The notes under the pieces: model-generated
Seen by the model: the letters and a program-made list of their open reading frames with translations, nothing else
Told to the model about the DNA's origin: nothing
Databases searched by the model: none
Position numbers and translations under genes: made by a program
Shown: one piece after another, positions 1 to 6,947 of the stretch
Layout: every line of letters starts with the position of its first letter
Numbering within the stretch: the stretch's first letter is position 1
NCBI GenBank assembly: GCA_015654715.1
Contig: JAATGK010000371.1
Coordinates: 1 to 13,092, forward strand
Direction: 5' to 3'
Length of the DNA: 13,092 nucleotides
Origin: Alphaproteobacteria bacterium
Lineage (GTDB): Bacteria; Pseudomonadota; Alphaproteobacteria; Micropepsales; Micropepsaceae

Positions 1-74
1 AAGATGCGCGGATCGATGCGATCGATCACCGGGGCGCCGAACACGCTGGCGTAAGCGCGGGCGAGCGCGATCAT
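1..74 (-). CDS. Start of an unidentified protein, cut by the window edge
   Basis: Only the first 24 codons are in the window; the rest lies before position 1. The start is an ATG at 74-72 that overlaps the TGA of the upstream ATP-grasp gene as ATGA, the same junction that joins the two ATP-grasp genes. The frame then stays open to the edge. The visible peptide begins MIALARAYASVFG and continues to an IDRIDPRI stretch. This is too little to name a family. By position it is the fourth gene of the kamA/ATP-grasp operon and is probably translationally coupled to the gene before it. That it is a real gene is inferred from the overlap and the open frame; its function is unknown. Confidence 0.6.
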   Translation of the reverse strand, partial: MIALARAYASVFGAPVIDRIDPRI

Positions 75-1036
75 CGTACCGCTTCCTGAACAATGCCTTC
101 CACCAGATCGCCATAGGAAAGCCCCGCCTCCGCCGCGGCGACGATGAGGCCCGCATCGGGCGCAATGCCGGGATTGGGATTGATCTCAAGAATGGAAGGG
201 TGGCTCTCCCTATCGACGCGGAAATCGACCCGCGCGGTGCCACGACAGGCGAACATCTCCCAGCACTCTTCGCATTGAAAGCGCAGCTCGCGCGCTAGCG
301 AGGGCTCGCGGTATTCGAGGCCGAAGCGGCGCACCGTTTTGACGGATTCGAACGACGTGTCGTCCCATTTGGCGGTGTAGCCGACGATGCGCGGGCGTTC
401 GGCCGGCCAGCCGACGAACATCATCTCGGCCATCGGCAGCACATGCGGCGCGCCGCCCTGCTCGATGATGGCGATGTTGAATTCGCGCCCGTCGATATAT
501 TCCTCGGCGAACCAGCGGCCGCCGAAACGGGCCGCGCATGCCGCGGCGCGGGCTTCCACATGGGGCGCGGTGACCACGGCGCCGTCGTCGAGACCGAGCG
601 AGGCGTCTTCGTCGGCGCATTTGACGATCCAGCGGCCGCCGCCCAAACCCTGCCACGCCGGCGGCTCGGCCCACAACGGCGTCGGCAGACCGGCTTCGCG
701 CAGCATCCGCTTGCTGCGCGGCTTGTCGCCCGTCAGGATCAGCGAGCGGGCCCCGGCGCCGGTATAGCGCACGCCGATTTCGTCCAGCATCTGCGGCGCC
801 AGATACGCGAGGCGGCCCGCGCCGTCGATGCCTTCGACCAGATTGAAGACGACATCGGGGCGATGCGGCGCGATGGTTTGGCGCAAGGCTTCGCGATCCG
901 CCACAAAAGCGGCGAGCGGGGCGCTGTGGCCGCGCGCTTGCAGCGCCTCGGAGATGGCGCGGGCGGCGATCAGCGTGTCCTGATCTTCCGGCGGCGCGTC
1001 GGGCGCCACATCGGAATGAAGCACGAGAATTTTCAT
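71..1036 (-). CDS. ATP-grasp protein, D-Ala-D-Ala ligase-like (first of two)
   Basis: A 321-residue protein of the size and order of a D-alanine--D-alanine ligase. Visible marks are an N-terminal FNLVEG (64-69), a TGDK (102-105) at the start of the ATP-grasp part, a strand with Lys139 (WIVKC), an EEYIDGREFNIAI segment (178-190), and the C-terminal metal- and phosphate-binding segment GTARVDFRVD (266-275) followed by EINPNPGI (284-291). Proteins of this family use ATP to make an acyl phosphate and join it to an amine, forming an amide or peptide bond. The C-terminal segment is degenerate against true Ddl (NTLPG-type), so cell-wall D-Ala-D-Ala synthesis is unlikely. It starts with an ATG overlapping the TGA of the second ATP-grasp gene by 4 bp, and its own TGA overlaps the next start. 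Together with kamA upstream this suggests an amide-forming step on beta-lysine or a related amino acid. Substrates are unknown; the ATP-grasp fold is fairly certain. Confidence 0.85.
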   Translation of the reverse strand: MKILVLHSDVAPDAPPEDQDTLIAARAISEALQARGHSAPLAAFVADREALRQTIAPHRPDVVFNLVEGIDGAGRLAYLAPQMLDEIGVRYTGAGARSLILTGDKPRSKRMLREAGLPTPLWAEPPAWQGLGGGRWIVKCADEDASLGLDDGAVVTAPHVEARAAACAARFGGRWFAEEYIDGREFNIAIIEQGGAPHVLPMAEMMFVGWPAERPRIVGYTAKWDDTSFESVKTVRRFGLEYREPSLARELRFQCEECWEMFACRGTARVDFRVDRESHPSILEINPNPGIAPDAGLIVAAAEAGLSYGDLVEGIVQEAVR

Positions 1037-2022
1037 GGTTTGAGGCCGGGGTGACGGCGGAAGAACGACGCCATGATGCGGGCGATGAGTTCGTTATAGG
1101 TGATGCCGACAAAACTCGCGATCAGGCAAAGATCGGAATGCTCAGGTCGCAGCCCCGCGAGCGGATTGACCTCGATGAATTGCGGGCTGCCGGAAGCATC
1201 GCAGCGGACGTCGATGCGCCCGCCGTCGCGACAGCGCAGCGCCCGCCACGCGGCCAGCGCGACCTCGCCCGAGCGGTGCGCGAAATCGGGCGGGGCGAGC
1301 GCGATCTCGAGCTTGTCCTCCCAGTGCTCCAGCTTGTTCTCGTAGCCGTACCCGGCGCCGACGTACCCCGCCAGCGGCACGATCTCGGTGACGCCAAGCA
1401 CCTCAGCCTCAGCGCCGGTGCCGGTGATACCGACGGTGAACTCGCGCCCGGGCAGGAAGGTCTCCACCAGCACCGGCTGGGCGAAGCGCGCCAGCAGATC
1501 GGCGGCGGTGGCTTTGAGCCCGACGGCATCGTCCACGCGCGAATTACGGTCGACGCCTTTGCCCGAACCCTCGGCGACCGGTTTGAGGAACAGCGGATAG
1601 GGCAGATCGATGCCGGCGGCATCTTCCAAAGTTTCGATCACCGCAAAATCTGGCGTCGGCACGCCGGCGTCGCGCACGATCCGCTTGCACATGGTTTTGT
1701 CGAGGCTGACCGCCAGCGTCAAGGTATCGGAGAAGACGTACGGGATGTCGTAAGCTTCCAAAAGCGCCGGCACCTGGGCCTCGCGCCCGACCCCTTTGAT
1801 GCCTTCGCAGAAATTGAAGACGCCGTCCCAGCGCTCCCCGGCGACGAGGCGCTCGGCGAGGCGTTTCACCGTGCCGATGCGAACCGGCTCCAGCCCCATC
1901 GCGGCGAGCGCGGCGCAGATGGCGGCGATGGTGATATCGCTGTCGAACTCGGCGGCATCCTCTTCGCTCCAGCCCTGGGCGAGATAATCGGATTTCAGAT
2001 CATAGGTGACGCCGATACGCAT
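1033..2022 (-). CDS. ATP-grasp protein, D-Ala-D-Ala ligase-like (second of two)
   Basis: A 329-residue ATP-grasp ligase related to, but clearly different from, its neighbour. It has an N-terminal FNFCEG (69-74), LDKT (107-110), the nucleotide-binding strand and Gly-rich loop LFLKPVAEGSGKGV (144-157), LPGREFTVGI (190-199), GGRIDVRCD (267-275) and FIEVNPLAGL (282-291) followed by RPEHSDL. The Gly-rich loop is better preserved here than in the other copy, so this one looks catalytically complete. Both copies share the FN-x2-EG motif and the ExNP-type C-terminal motif, which argues for a duplicated pair that has taken on different substrates. It is the first gene after the repeat that separates it from kamA, and is coupled to the next gene by ATGA. 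The likely role is ATP-dependent amide bond formation in the cytoplasm; the substrate is not known. Confidence 0.87.
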   Translation of the reverse strand: MRIGVTYDLKSDYLAQGWSEEDAAEFDSDITIAAICAALAAMGLEPVRIGTVKRLAERLVAGERWDGVFNFCEGIKGVGREAQVPALLEAYDIPYVFSDTLTLAVSLDKTMCKRIVRDAGVPTPDFAVIETLEDAAGIDLPYPLFLKPVAEGSGKGVDRNSRVDDAVGLKATAADLLARFAQPVLVETFLPGREFTVGITGTGAEAEVLGVTEIVPLAGYVGAGYGYENKLEHWEDKLEIALAPPDFAHRSGEVALAAWRALRCRDGGRIDVRCDASGSPQFIEVNPLAGLRPEHSDLCLIASFVGITYNELIARIMASFFRRHPGLKP

Positions 2023-2027
2023 TTCTT

Positions 2028-2149
2028 ACCTCCCCCTTGTGGGGAGGTCGAAGCACGAAGTGCTTCGGGTAGGGGGCCGAACTCAGCCCCCAGCACCGCC
2101 CCCCACCCGGATCGCCTTCGGCTCTCCGACCTCCCCGCCGAGGGGAGGT
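2028..2149. repeat. Structured intergenic repeat between kamA and the ATP-grasp genes
   Basis: About 120 bp of nested inverted repeats fill the kamA-ATP-grasp gap. The left end is a hairpin, ACCTCCCCC-TTGT-GGGGAGGT. The right end is CCTCCCCGCCGAGGGGAGG. Between them are a perfect small hairpin, GAAGCAC-GAA-GTGCTTC, and a GGGTAGGGGG arm facing CCCCCCACCC. The two ends are also inverted copies of each other. This layout is typical of short palindromic repeats dispersed in alphaproteobacterial genomes, which is background knowledge, not a search result. As RNA it could terminate, stabilise or process the message between the aminomutase and the ligases. The palindromes are directly visible; the family assignment is inferred. 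Confidence 0.75.
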
Positions 2150-2158
2150 TATGGGTTG

Positions 2159-3439
2159 TTATTTCTTGTCTTTGCCCAGCCTGCCGCCGGGATCGGGGTA
2201 GCTGTAGATCTTGCCTTCGAAGTTCCGCAGCAGCAAATCGTCGCCGTTGCGGCCGACGATGCTGTCAGGGGCGAGCTGAATCTTGCCGCCGCCGCCGGGT
2301 GCATCGATGGCGAAGATCGGCGTGGCGTAACCGGTGGTGTGGCCGCGCAGAGCCTTGATGATTTCCAGACCCTTCTCGATATCGCCACGGAAATGGGCCG
2401 AGCCGCGGATCGGATCGCAAGCATAAAGGTAATAAGGCCTGACCCGGCAGGTGAGCAGGCCCTGCATCAGCGGCACCATCACCGCGGGATCGTCGTTGAT
2501 GCCCTTGAGGAGCACCGTCTGCGAGCCGAGCGGAATGCCGGCATCGGCCAGCCGGCCGGTCGACTCGCGCACTTCGTCGGTGAGTTCGTTCGGATGGGTG
2601 ACGTGCAAGCTGATGAACAGCGGATGATGCTTCTTCAGCATCTTGGCAAAATCTTTGGTGATCCGCTGCGGCAACACGATCGGCATTTTGGTGCCGATGC
2701 GGAGGAACTCGATATGCTTCATCGCCCGCAGCCGGGTCAGCAGCCAATCGAGCTTGTCGTCGCCGATGGTAAACGGGTCGCCACCAGAGAGCAGCCCGTC
2801 GCGGACCTCGGTATGGACCTCCAGATACGCCAGCGCCTGTTCCCACTGCTTCATGGCGAACTGGTACTCGCCGCCCGGATTGCCGACGACCCGAGCCCGC
2901 GTGCAATAGCGGCAATAGGTCGAGCAGGTGCCGGTGGTGAGGAACAGAACCCGGTCGGGATAGCGGTGGACGATGCCGGGCACGACGGTGTCGTGGTCTT
3001 CGCTTAAGGGATCGTCATCCTCGCCGGGGCTGCGCACGTATTCGTCGCCGGTCATGATATGGGTGCGGCGGAGCGGTTCGGTGGGATCGTCGAGCCCCAT
3101 CAGCGAAGCGTAATAGGGCGTGATGCCGACCGGCAGGGCACCTTTGTGGCGCTCGGCGGCGTCGCGTTCATCGGCGGAGAGGGGGAAAATACGACTGAGT
3201 TCGTCGAGACCCCGGATGCGGGAACGCATCTGCCAGCGCCAATCGTTCCATTCGGCCGTCGAGGTGCCGGGGAAGAAGCGGCGGTAAAACGCGCGAGTTT
3301 GGGAGTTGACGGGGAATCGCGGAATAGCCCGAGCGGGCTTAGCTTGCGTAGGCGCTTCCTTGAGGGAGGGTGCCGGTCGCTCTTGGACGGGCTGTAGCGG
3401 AGGTTTGAGGTCACGCCCCCGCAGTGCTTGGAGACTCAT
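2159..3439 (-). CDS. kamA: Lysine 2,3-aminomutase (radical SAM, PLP)
   Basis: A 426-residue KamA-family enzyme, expected to convert L-lysine to beta-lysine using SAM, a 4Fe-4S cluster and PLP. The cluster motif is C172-x3-C176-x2-C179, followed by the SGGDP segment (218-222) near the SAM site. K386 in PGGGGK is the PLP lysine. D342 (ACDP) and D379 (IDAPGG) stand at the places of the clostridial Asp293 and Asp330 that hold the substrate side-chain amine; spacings of 37 and 7 residues match D293-D330-K337. This favours free lysine over a different amino acid. The frame runs 24 codons further upstream, but the ATG at 3439 gives the family's usual length, while the farther start would lie almost on the proposed promoter's transcription start. 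Shorter relatives such as EpmB act on EF-P; the lack of an epmA-like neighbour and the ATP-grasp partners speak against that here. Probable first gene of the operon. Confidence 0.92.
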   Translation of the reverse strand: MSLQALRGRDLKPPLQPVQERPAPSLKEAPTQAKPARAIPRFPVNSQTRAFYRRFFPGTSTAEWNDWRWQMRSRIRGLDELSRIFPLSADERDAAERHKGALPVGITPYYASLMGLDDPTEPLRRTHIMTGDEYVRSPGEDDDPLSEDHDTVVPGIVHRYPDRVLFLTTGTCSTYCRYCTRARVVGNPGGEYQFAMKQWEQALAYLEVHTEVRDGLLSGGDPFTIGDDKLDWLLTRLRAMKHIEFLRIGTKMPIVLPQRITKDFAKMLKKHHPLFISLHVTHPNELTDEVRESTGRLADAGIPLGSQTVLLKGINDDPAVMVPLMQGLLTCRVRPYYLYACDPIRGSAHFRGDIEKGLEIIKALRGHTTGYATPIFAIDAPGGGGKIQLAPDSIVGRNGDDLLLRNFEGKIYSYPDPGGRLGKDKK

Positions 3440-3523
3440 CGTCGTCTCATGACGCTCCGAACCGCTGCCGCCAGTGCAAGAGCCACAACGACTCCTCATC
3501 GCCCGAAGCAACGAACGCGTCGA

Positions 3524-3551
3524 TCATTAGTACGTTGCTCGCGTCCGTCAA
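3524..3551 (-). promoter_or_regulatory. Possible promoter of the kamA operon
   Basis: Reading the minus strand, TTGACG (3551-3546) is followed after 16 bp by TAATGA (3529-3524), within a TACTAATGA stretch. The -35 element is good and the -10 is poor. Transcription would begin near 3517, leaving about 75 nt of leader before the ATG at 3439. No other good pair was seen between kamA and the large repeat. Pattern match only. Confidence 0.3.
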
Positions 3552-3613
3552 GTGAAAGAGACGGATGAGTGCAAGAGAGATGGGGACGATGTGGGGCGAG
3601 CAGCACCGCACAA

Positions 3614-3783
3614 TGTCATTCCCGGCCGAAGCTGCGCAGCAGCGAAGGGGACGGGAACCCAGGTCGCGACGTTGGCTCGCCCGCGCAAATGAGCCGCGCC
3701 AAATCCCTACCGTCAGATGGGTCTCCAACACCTGGGTCCCCTTCCCTCGCGCGCGCTGCGCGCGCCGCTCGCCGGGGATGACA
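3614..3783. repeat. Large inverted repeat in the kamA / glycosyltransferase gap
   Basis: The longest gene-free stretch of the window (3440-3827) is dominated by this element. Its left arm (3614-3663) runs from TGTCATTCCCGG to GGGAACCCAGG. Its right arm (3731-3783) runs from CCTGGGTCCCC to CGCCGGGGATGACA, the inverse complement in outline. Each arm also has its own short palindrome: GAAGCTGCGCAGCAGCGAAG in the left and CGCGCGCGCTGCGCGCGCCG in the right. About 67 bp separate the arms. This is the form of a mobile or dispersed palindromic repeat of alphaproteobacteria. Lying just past the 3' end of the ArnT-like gene, the transcript could fold into a strong hairpin and stop or protect that message. 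The frames crossing it have no gene-like features, so I call no protein here. The rest of the gap (3440-3523, 3552-3613, 3784-3827) shows only the possible kamA promoter. Confidence 0.7.
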
Positions 3784-3827
3784 AATTTTGGACGTGCCAA
3801 AAAGCCTGTGAATAAAGGGTTTCCCGA

Positions 3828-5537
3828 TCACTCGGCCGGCGGGGCGGGCGTTTCGGTGACGGGTGCGACGCGCCAGATATGGATCAGGACCTTGCGGCCG
3901 TTGGAGTAGTTGAGGCCGTCGACCGCACCAAGTTCCACCGCTGCGACCTCTTTCTCCTTGAGCCGCGCCGTGAACGCGGCCTGCTCGCGATCCTCGATCG
4001 CAGCGAGCCCCCCCTCGCCCGCCTTGGCGTCGGCAGCAGAGGCACCACCGTCGGTCAGCCGCGTCTCGGTGCCGAGGAGGAACAACATGCTCGGCTCGAT
4101 GTAACCGGCGAGCGCAGGCGGCGGATCGCCCGGGCGCGCCAAGGACTGCACCACCGCGGCCAGACGCGGGCTCACCCAAATCCGCGACAAATTGGGACCA
4201 ATGCCCGCGGTGAGAACCGGATAGAGGACCAGCGCCGCCGCCAGCGCGAGCACCGCCGCCGCCACCAGCCGCCGCCGGAAATAGAAGATCAGCGCCGCGA
4301 TCATCAGGCCCACCAATGCCAGCGCCGGGACAAAGACCCATGTGCCCGGCGCCGGATCGAACCTTTGCGGCAGCAGGACGAGACCGGCCGCCAGCGCCAG
4401 CGTGGCCAGCGCAAACTGCAGCGGCGCGATATAGAAGACGATCTTGTCCCAAATCGTCTCGGCGTGCCGCGGCCAAGCCGCCCACAGCGCGGCGATGATG
4501 GCGAGCGCCGGATAGGTCGGCAGCACATAGTGCGGCAGCTTGGTCGGAACCAGTTCGAAGACAAGGAAGGTCGCCGCCCAAACCAGCAGGAAACGGATCG
4601 CGGGGTCCTTGTGGCTGCGCCCGGCGGCGACGAGACCCGGCAGCAGGAACAGGATCGCCGGCCAGAACGACGGCGTCAGCGCGGCGAGGAAATAACCCGG
4701 CGGAAAGCCGTGGCTCTCCTGGCCGCCCGCGAGCTTGGTGGCAAAGTCGTTTCCCAGCGACTGCTGGAAGAACTGCCAATGGCTCTTCAACCCGATGGCG
4801 ATGACCCATGGCGCCACCATGACGAGCACGACGGCGATGCCGCTCAGCGGCCGGGTGGCGGCGAGCCAGCGCCACTGCCGCTCCCAAAGGCAAAGACCAA
4901 CGACGGTGAGGCCGGTGACGGCGAAGATCACCGGGCCTTTGACCAGGATGGCCAGACCGAGCGCAACCCAGCCGGCGAAAACGATCAGCCGCGACGGCGG
5001 CGCGGCGGTACCTTTGGCTCCGAGCCAGACCCGCAGCAGTACCGCTTGCGCCCCCAAGATGCAGGCGGTGAGGACGGCGTCGGTGGTGGCGATGGTGGCT
5101 TCGCCCGTCATCAGCAAAGTGCCGCCGAGCAAAGCCCCCGCGAGCAGCGCCACCTCGCGGCGGAGGAAGGCGCCGGCGCACCAGAAGGTCAGCCACACCG
5201 CGGCAATGCCGCCGAGCAAAGACGGCAGGCGATACGTCCAGATGTGCGTCCGGTCGCCGAACCCGGCGACGGTGGTGGTGGCCGCTTGCAGCCAGTAAAT
5301 GCCGACCGGTTTCTTGTAGCGCGGAACATGGCCGAAGCGGATGTCGACCAAATCGCCCGTCTCCAGCATCTGCTTGGAGGCCTGGGCAAAGCGGCTCTCG
5401 TCACGATCGAGCGGCGGCAAGCTGAAGACGCCCGGCGCCCACAGGATGAGGCAGAACAACGCCAGCACCAGCCGGGGACGGCGCGCCGCCCAGCCGAGGA
5501 TGCCAGCAAGACCTTCCGAACCTGCCTCAACCGTCAT
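3828..5537 (-). CDS. ArnT/PMT-like polyprenyl-phosphate glycosyltransferase (GT-C fold)
   Basis: A 569-residue polytopic membrane protein of the ArnT/PMT type. After a first membrane helix (about 22-40) comes the first periplasmic loop, LDRDESRFA (43-51) with the acidic pair Asp46-Glu47, then RYKKPVGIYWLQ (73-84), both hallmarks of this family. About ten or more hydrophobic helices follow to near residue 450, then a soluble, presumably periplasmic, C-terminal domain. Such enzymes move a sugar from an undecaprenyl- or dodecaprenyl-phosphate carrier to an acceptor outside the inner membrane: aminoarabinose to lipid A (ArnT) or galacturonic acid to lipid A/core (rhizobial Rgt enzymes). The sugar cannot be told from sequence. 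The divergent GT2 and LAB_N genes probably supply the donor. I chose the ATG at 5537, with GAGG about 11 bp upstream; the frame runs on to 5708, but that extra part is polar and unlike the family. Confidence 0.85.
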   Translation of the reverse strand: MTVEAGSEGLAGILGWAARRPRLVLALFCLILWAPGVFSLPPLDRDESRFAQASKQMLETGDLVDIRFGHVPRYKKPVGIYWLQAATTTVAGFGDRTHIWTYRLPSLLGGIAAVWLTFWCAGAFLRREVALLAGALLGGTLLMTGEATIATTDAVLTACILGAQAVLLRVWLGAKGTAAPPSRLIVFAGWVALGLAILVKGPVIFAVTGLTVVGLCLWERQWRWLAATRPLSGIAVVLVMVAPWVIAIGLKSHWQFFQQSLGNDFATKLAGGQESHGFPPGYFLAALTPSFWPAILFLLPGLVAAGRSHKDPAIRFLLVWAATFLVFELVPTKLPHYVLPTYPALAIIAALWAAWPRHAETIWDKIVFYIAPLQFALATLALAAGLVLLPQRFDPAPGTWVFVPALALVGLMIAALIFYFRRRLVAAAVLALAAALVLYPVLTAGIGPNLSRIWVSPRLAAVVQSLARPGDPPPALAGYIEPSMLFLLGTETRLTDGGASAADAKAGEGGLAAIEDREQAAFTARLKEKEVAAVELGAVDGLNYSNGRKVLIHIWRVAPVTETPAPPAE

Positions 5538-5757
5538 CTGGTCCCCGTCCTCTGGAATGCTTTTTGTATCGCCGTAGCAGGATCGGCACCTTATCGCAGC
5601 GGCGGGGGCTTTTGATGGGTCATTCCGGCACAACTCGTATTTTTCATGGCCTGTTTCCTGACGGCGTGGCCCTGTATAAGGCGCGCGTCCGCTTGGTACC
5701 AAAGCCAAGCTGGCGGAATCGACCTTAGACTATGATGGTATCGAGCGGAATTTTGCC
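5538..5757. promoter_or_regulatory. Divergent control region between the two glycosyltransferase genes
   Basis: This 220-bp gap must hold the promoters for the minus-strand ArnT-like gene and the plus-strand GT2 gene. Visible are TATAAG (5675-5680) with no well-spaced -35, and a palindrome TTGGTACCAA (5694-5703) nested in a possible stem GCTTGG (5691-5696) / CCAAGC (5705-5710). The palindrome could be a regulator site shared by both directions, but nothing in the window shows which regulator. No RNA gene was recognised. The function follows from the gene layout; the exact sites are uncertain. Confidence 0.35.
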
Positions 5758-6480
5758 ATGGCCGTGAAGCTTTCAGTGGTAGTGCCGGTCAAAGACGAGG
5801 CTGAGAACGTCGGCCCCCTGGCGCGCGAGATCGCAGCCGCTACCGGCGGGCTCGGCACCTACGAAATCATCTTCGTCAACGACGGCTCGTCCGACGGCAC
5901 CGCCGCGGCTCTGCTTAAGCTGAAGGCCGAAATCGACGGGCTTCGCGTCATCAGCCACGCCACCAATCTCGGCCAGTCGCGCGGCATCCGCACCGGCGTG
6001 CGGGCGGCGAAGGGCGAGATCATCGTCACCCTCGACGGCGACGGCCAGAACGATCCGGCCGACATCCCCAAGCTGGTCGCCCCCTTCGACCGCGGCGATG
6101 CGTCGCTAGGTCTGGTCTCGGGCGTACGCGCCAAACGCAAGGACACCTTTTCGCGGCGGCTGGCCTCGAAGCTGGCCAATTCCATCCGCCAAGGTCTGCT
6201 CCATGATGGTGCGGTCGACTCGGGCTGCGGCCTCAAAGCCTTCCGGCGCGAGGCGTTTCTGGCGCTGCCCTATTTCGACCACCTGCACCGATTCACCATC
6301 ACCATGATGATCCGCGAAGGCTACCGCGTGGAATTCGTCGAGGTGAACCATCGTCCGCGTTTGCACGGGCAATCGAAGTACACCAATTTCCATCGCATGC
6401 TGGTCGGGATCGACGATCTTTTCGGCGTGCGCTGGCTGCAACGCCGCATGAAGAAGACGACCGAAGCAAAGGAACTCTAG
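5758..6480 (+). CDS. GT2 polyprenyl-phosphate glycosyltransferase (ArnC/DPM1-like)
   Basis: A 240-residue GT-A glycosyltransferase of family 2. The N-terminal strand LSVVVPVKDEAENV (5-18), VNDGSSDGT (40-48), and the metal- and nucleotide-sugar-binding LDGDGQNDP (92-100) are intact. SGCGLKAFRR (155-164) and the HRPRLHGQSKY segment (198-208) are typical of dolichol/polyprenyl-phosphate sugar synthases. It should transfer a sugar from a nucleotide donor to polyprenyl phosphate at the cytoplasmic face. Unlike ArnC it has no C-terminal membrane helices; it ends soon after the catalytic domain, and the next gene, an ATG directly abutting the TAG stop, encodes a small membrane protein that could anchor it. 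Rhizobial RgtE and Aquifex-type relatives are possible equivalents. The start ATG has only a weak GAGCGGA upstream, but the protein begins correctly for the family. Confidence 0.9.
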   Translation: MAVKLSVVVPVKDEAENVGPLAREIAAATGGLGTYEIIFVNDGSSDGTAAALLKLKAEIDGLRVISHATNLGQSRGIRTGVRAAKGEIIVTLDGDGQNDPADIPKLVAPFDRGDASLGLVSGVRAKRKDTFSRRLASKLANSIRQGLLHDGAVDSGCGLKAFRREAFLALPYFDHLHRFTITMMIREGYRVEFVEVNHRPRLHGQSKYTNFHRMLVGIDDLFGVRWLQRRMKKTTEAKEL

Positions 6481-6813
6481 ATGCTCCACCACCTCGCGGC
6501 CTGGCTGTCCACCACGTACACGCAATACGAAACGACCGACATGCTGTGGCTGGTGGTCGGCATGGTCGGGCAAGTGGTGTTCGCCTCGCGCTTCTTCGTG
6601 CAACTCTTCTACAGCGAGCGGGCCAAGAAGAGCGTGATGCCGGTGGCGTTCTGGTACATCTCGATCGGCGGCGGATTGATCACGCTGGTTTATTCCGTCC
6701 GCCTCGGCCAGATGGGCCTGCCGTTCTTAGTCGGACAAGTCGGCGGGCTGGCGGTTTATGCCCGCAATCTGATGCTGATCCACCGCGAGAAAAAGGCGCA
6801 AAAACAAGCCTGA
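6481..6813 (+). CDS. LAB_N-domain small membrane protein (lipid A biosynthesis N-terminal type)
   Basis: A 110-residue protein with three likely membrane helices (about 20-40, 52-72, 78-98). It carries the LAB_N pattern: GQVVFASRFFVQ (30-41), SER..KSVMP..FW..S.GGG in the middle, and VGQVGGLAVYARNLMLI (84-100) near the end. The domain is named from the N-terminus of some lipid A biosynthesis proteins and often stands alone beside GT2 genes. Its biochemical role is not settled. The ATG directly follows the TAG of the GT2 gene, with AAGGA 7 bp before it inside that gene, so the two are translated together. A fair inference is that it forms a membrane complex with the soluble GT2, either holding it to the bilayer or helping pass the polyprenyl-linked sugar across. 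Confidence 0.85.
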   Translation: MLHHLAAWLSTTYTQYETTDMLWLVVGMVGQVVFASRFFVQLFYSERAKKSVMPVAFWYISIGGGLITLVYSVRLGQMGLPFLVGQVGGLAVYARNLMLIHREKKAQKQA

Positions 6814-6887
6814 AGCAGACGCCAATAGGCCCAGCTGCGCTCGACCGCCGTCAAAAAACTGTATTGAAGCCGCCGCTTGGTTGGCAA

Positions 6888-6917
6888 TTGACATCGTCAG
6901 TCGCCGCGCCAAGACTA
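6888..6917 (+). promoter_or_regulatory. Possible promoter of the small membrane-protein gene
   Basis: A perfect TTGACA (6888-6893) lies 55 bp before the ATG at 6948. About 17-18 bp downstream is a poor -10 (AAGACT/AGACTA near 6911-6917). The 134-bp gap after the LAB_N gene suggests that the next gene has its own start of transcription. The -10 match is weak, so this is tentative. Confidence 0.3.
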
Positions 6918-6947
6918 CGCGTTGCAAGGGTTTGTGGGGAGAGTTTC

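Noticed and set aside
2028..2149. Riboswitch (for example a lysine type) between kamA and the ligase gene
   Set aside because: The sequence is a set of nested, symmetrical palindromes without the conserved core of a known riboswitch, and it lies after kamA, not before it.
1051..2358. Long plus-strand open frame of 435 codons opposite the second ATP-grasp gene
   Set aside because: It is rich in Arg, Gly, Asp and Ala with no domain pattern and lies fully opposite a gene with clear motifs; high GC makes such shadow frames common.
3447..3527. Short frame of 26 codons just before kamA, as a possible leader peptide
   Set aside because: It has an ATG and ends close to the kamA start, but contains no lysine codon run, no ribosome site and no alternative hairpins of an attenuator.
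3879..5615. Plus-strand open frame of 578 codons opposite the ArnT-like gene
   Set aside because: The product is highly polar and low in complexity (Arg, Gln, Glu, Gly), with no family features; the opposite strand encodes a convincing membrane enzyme.
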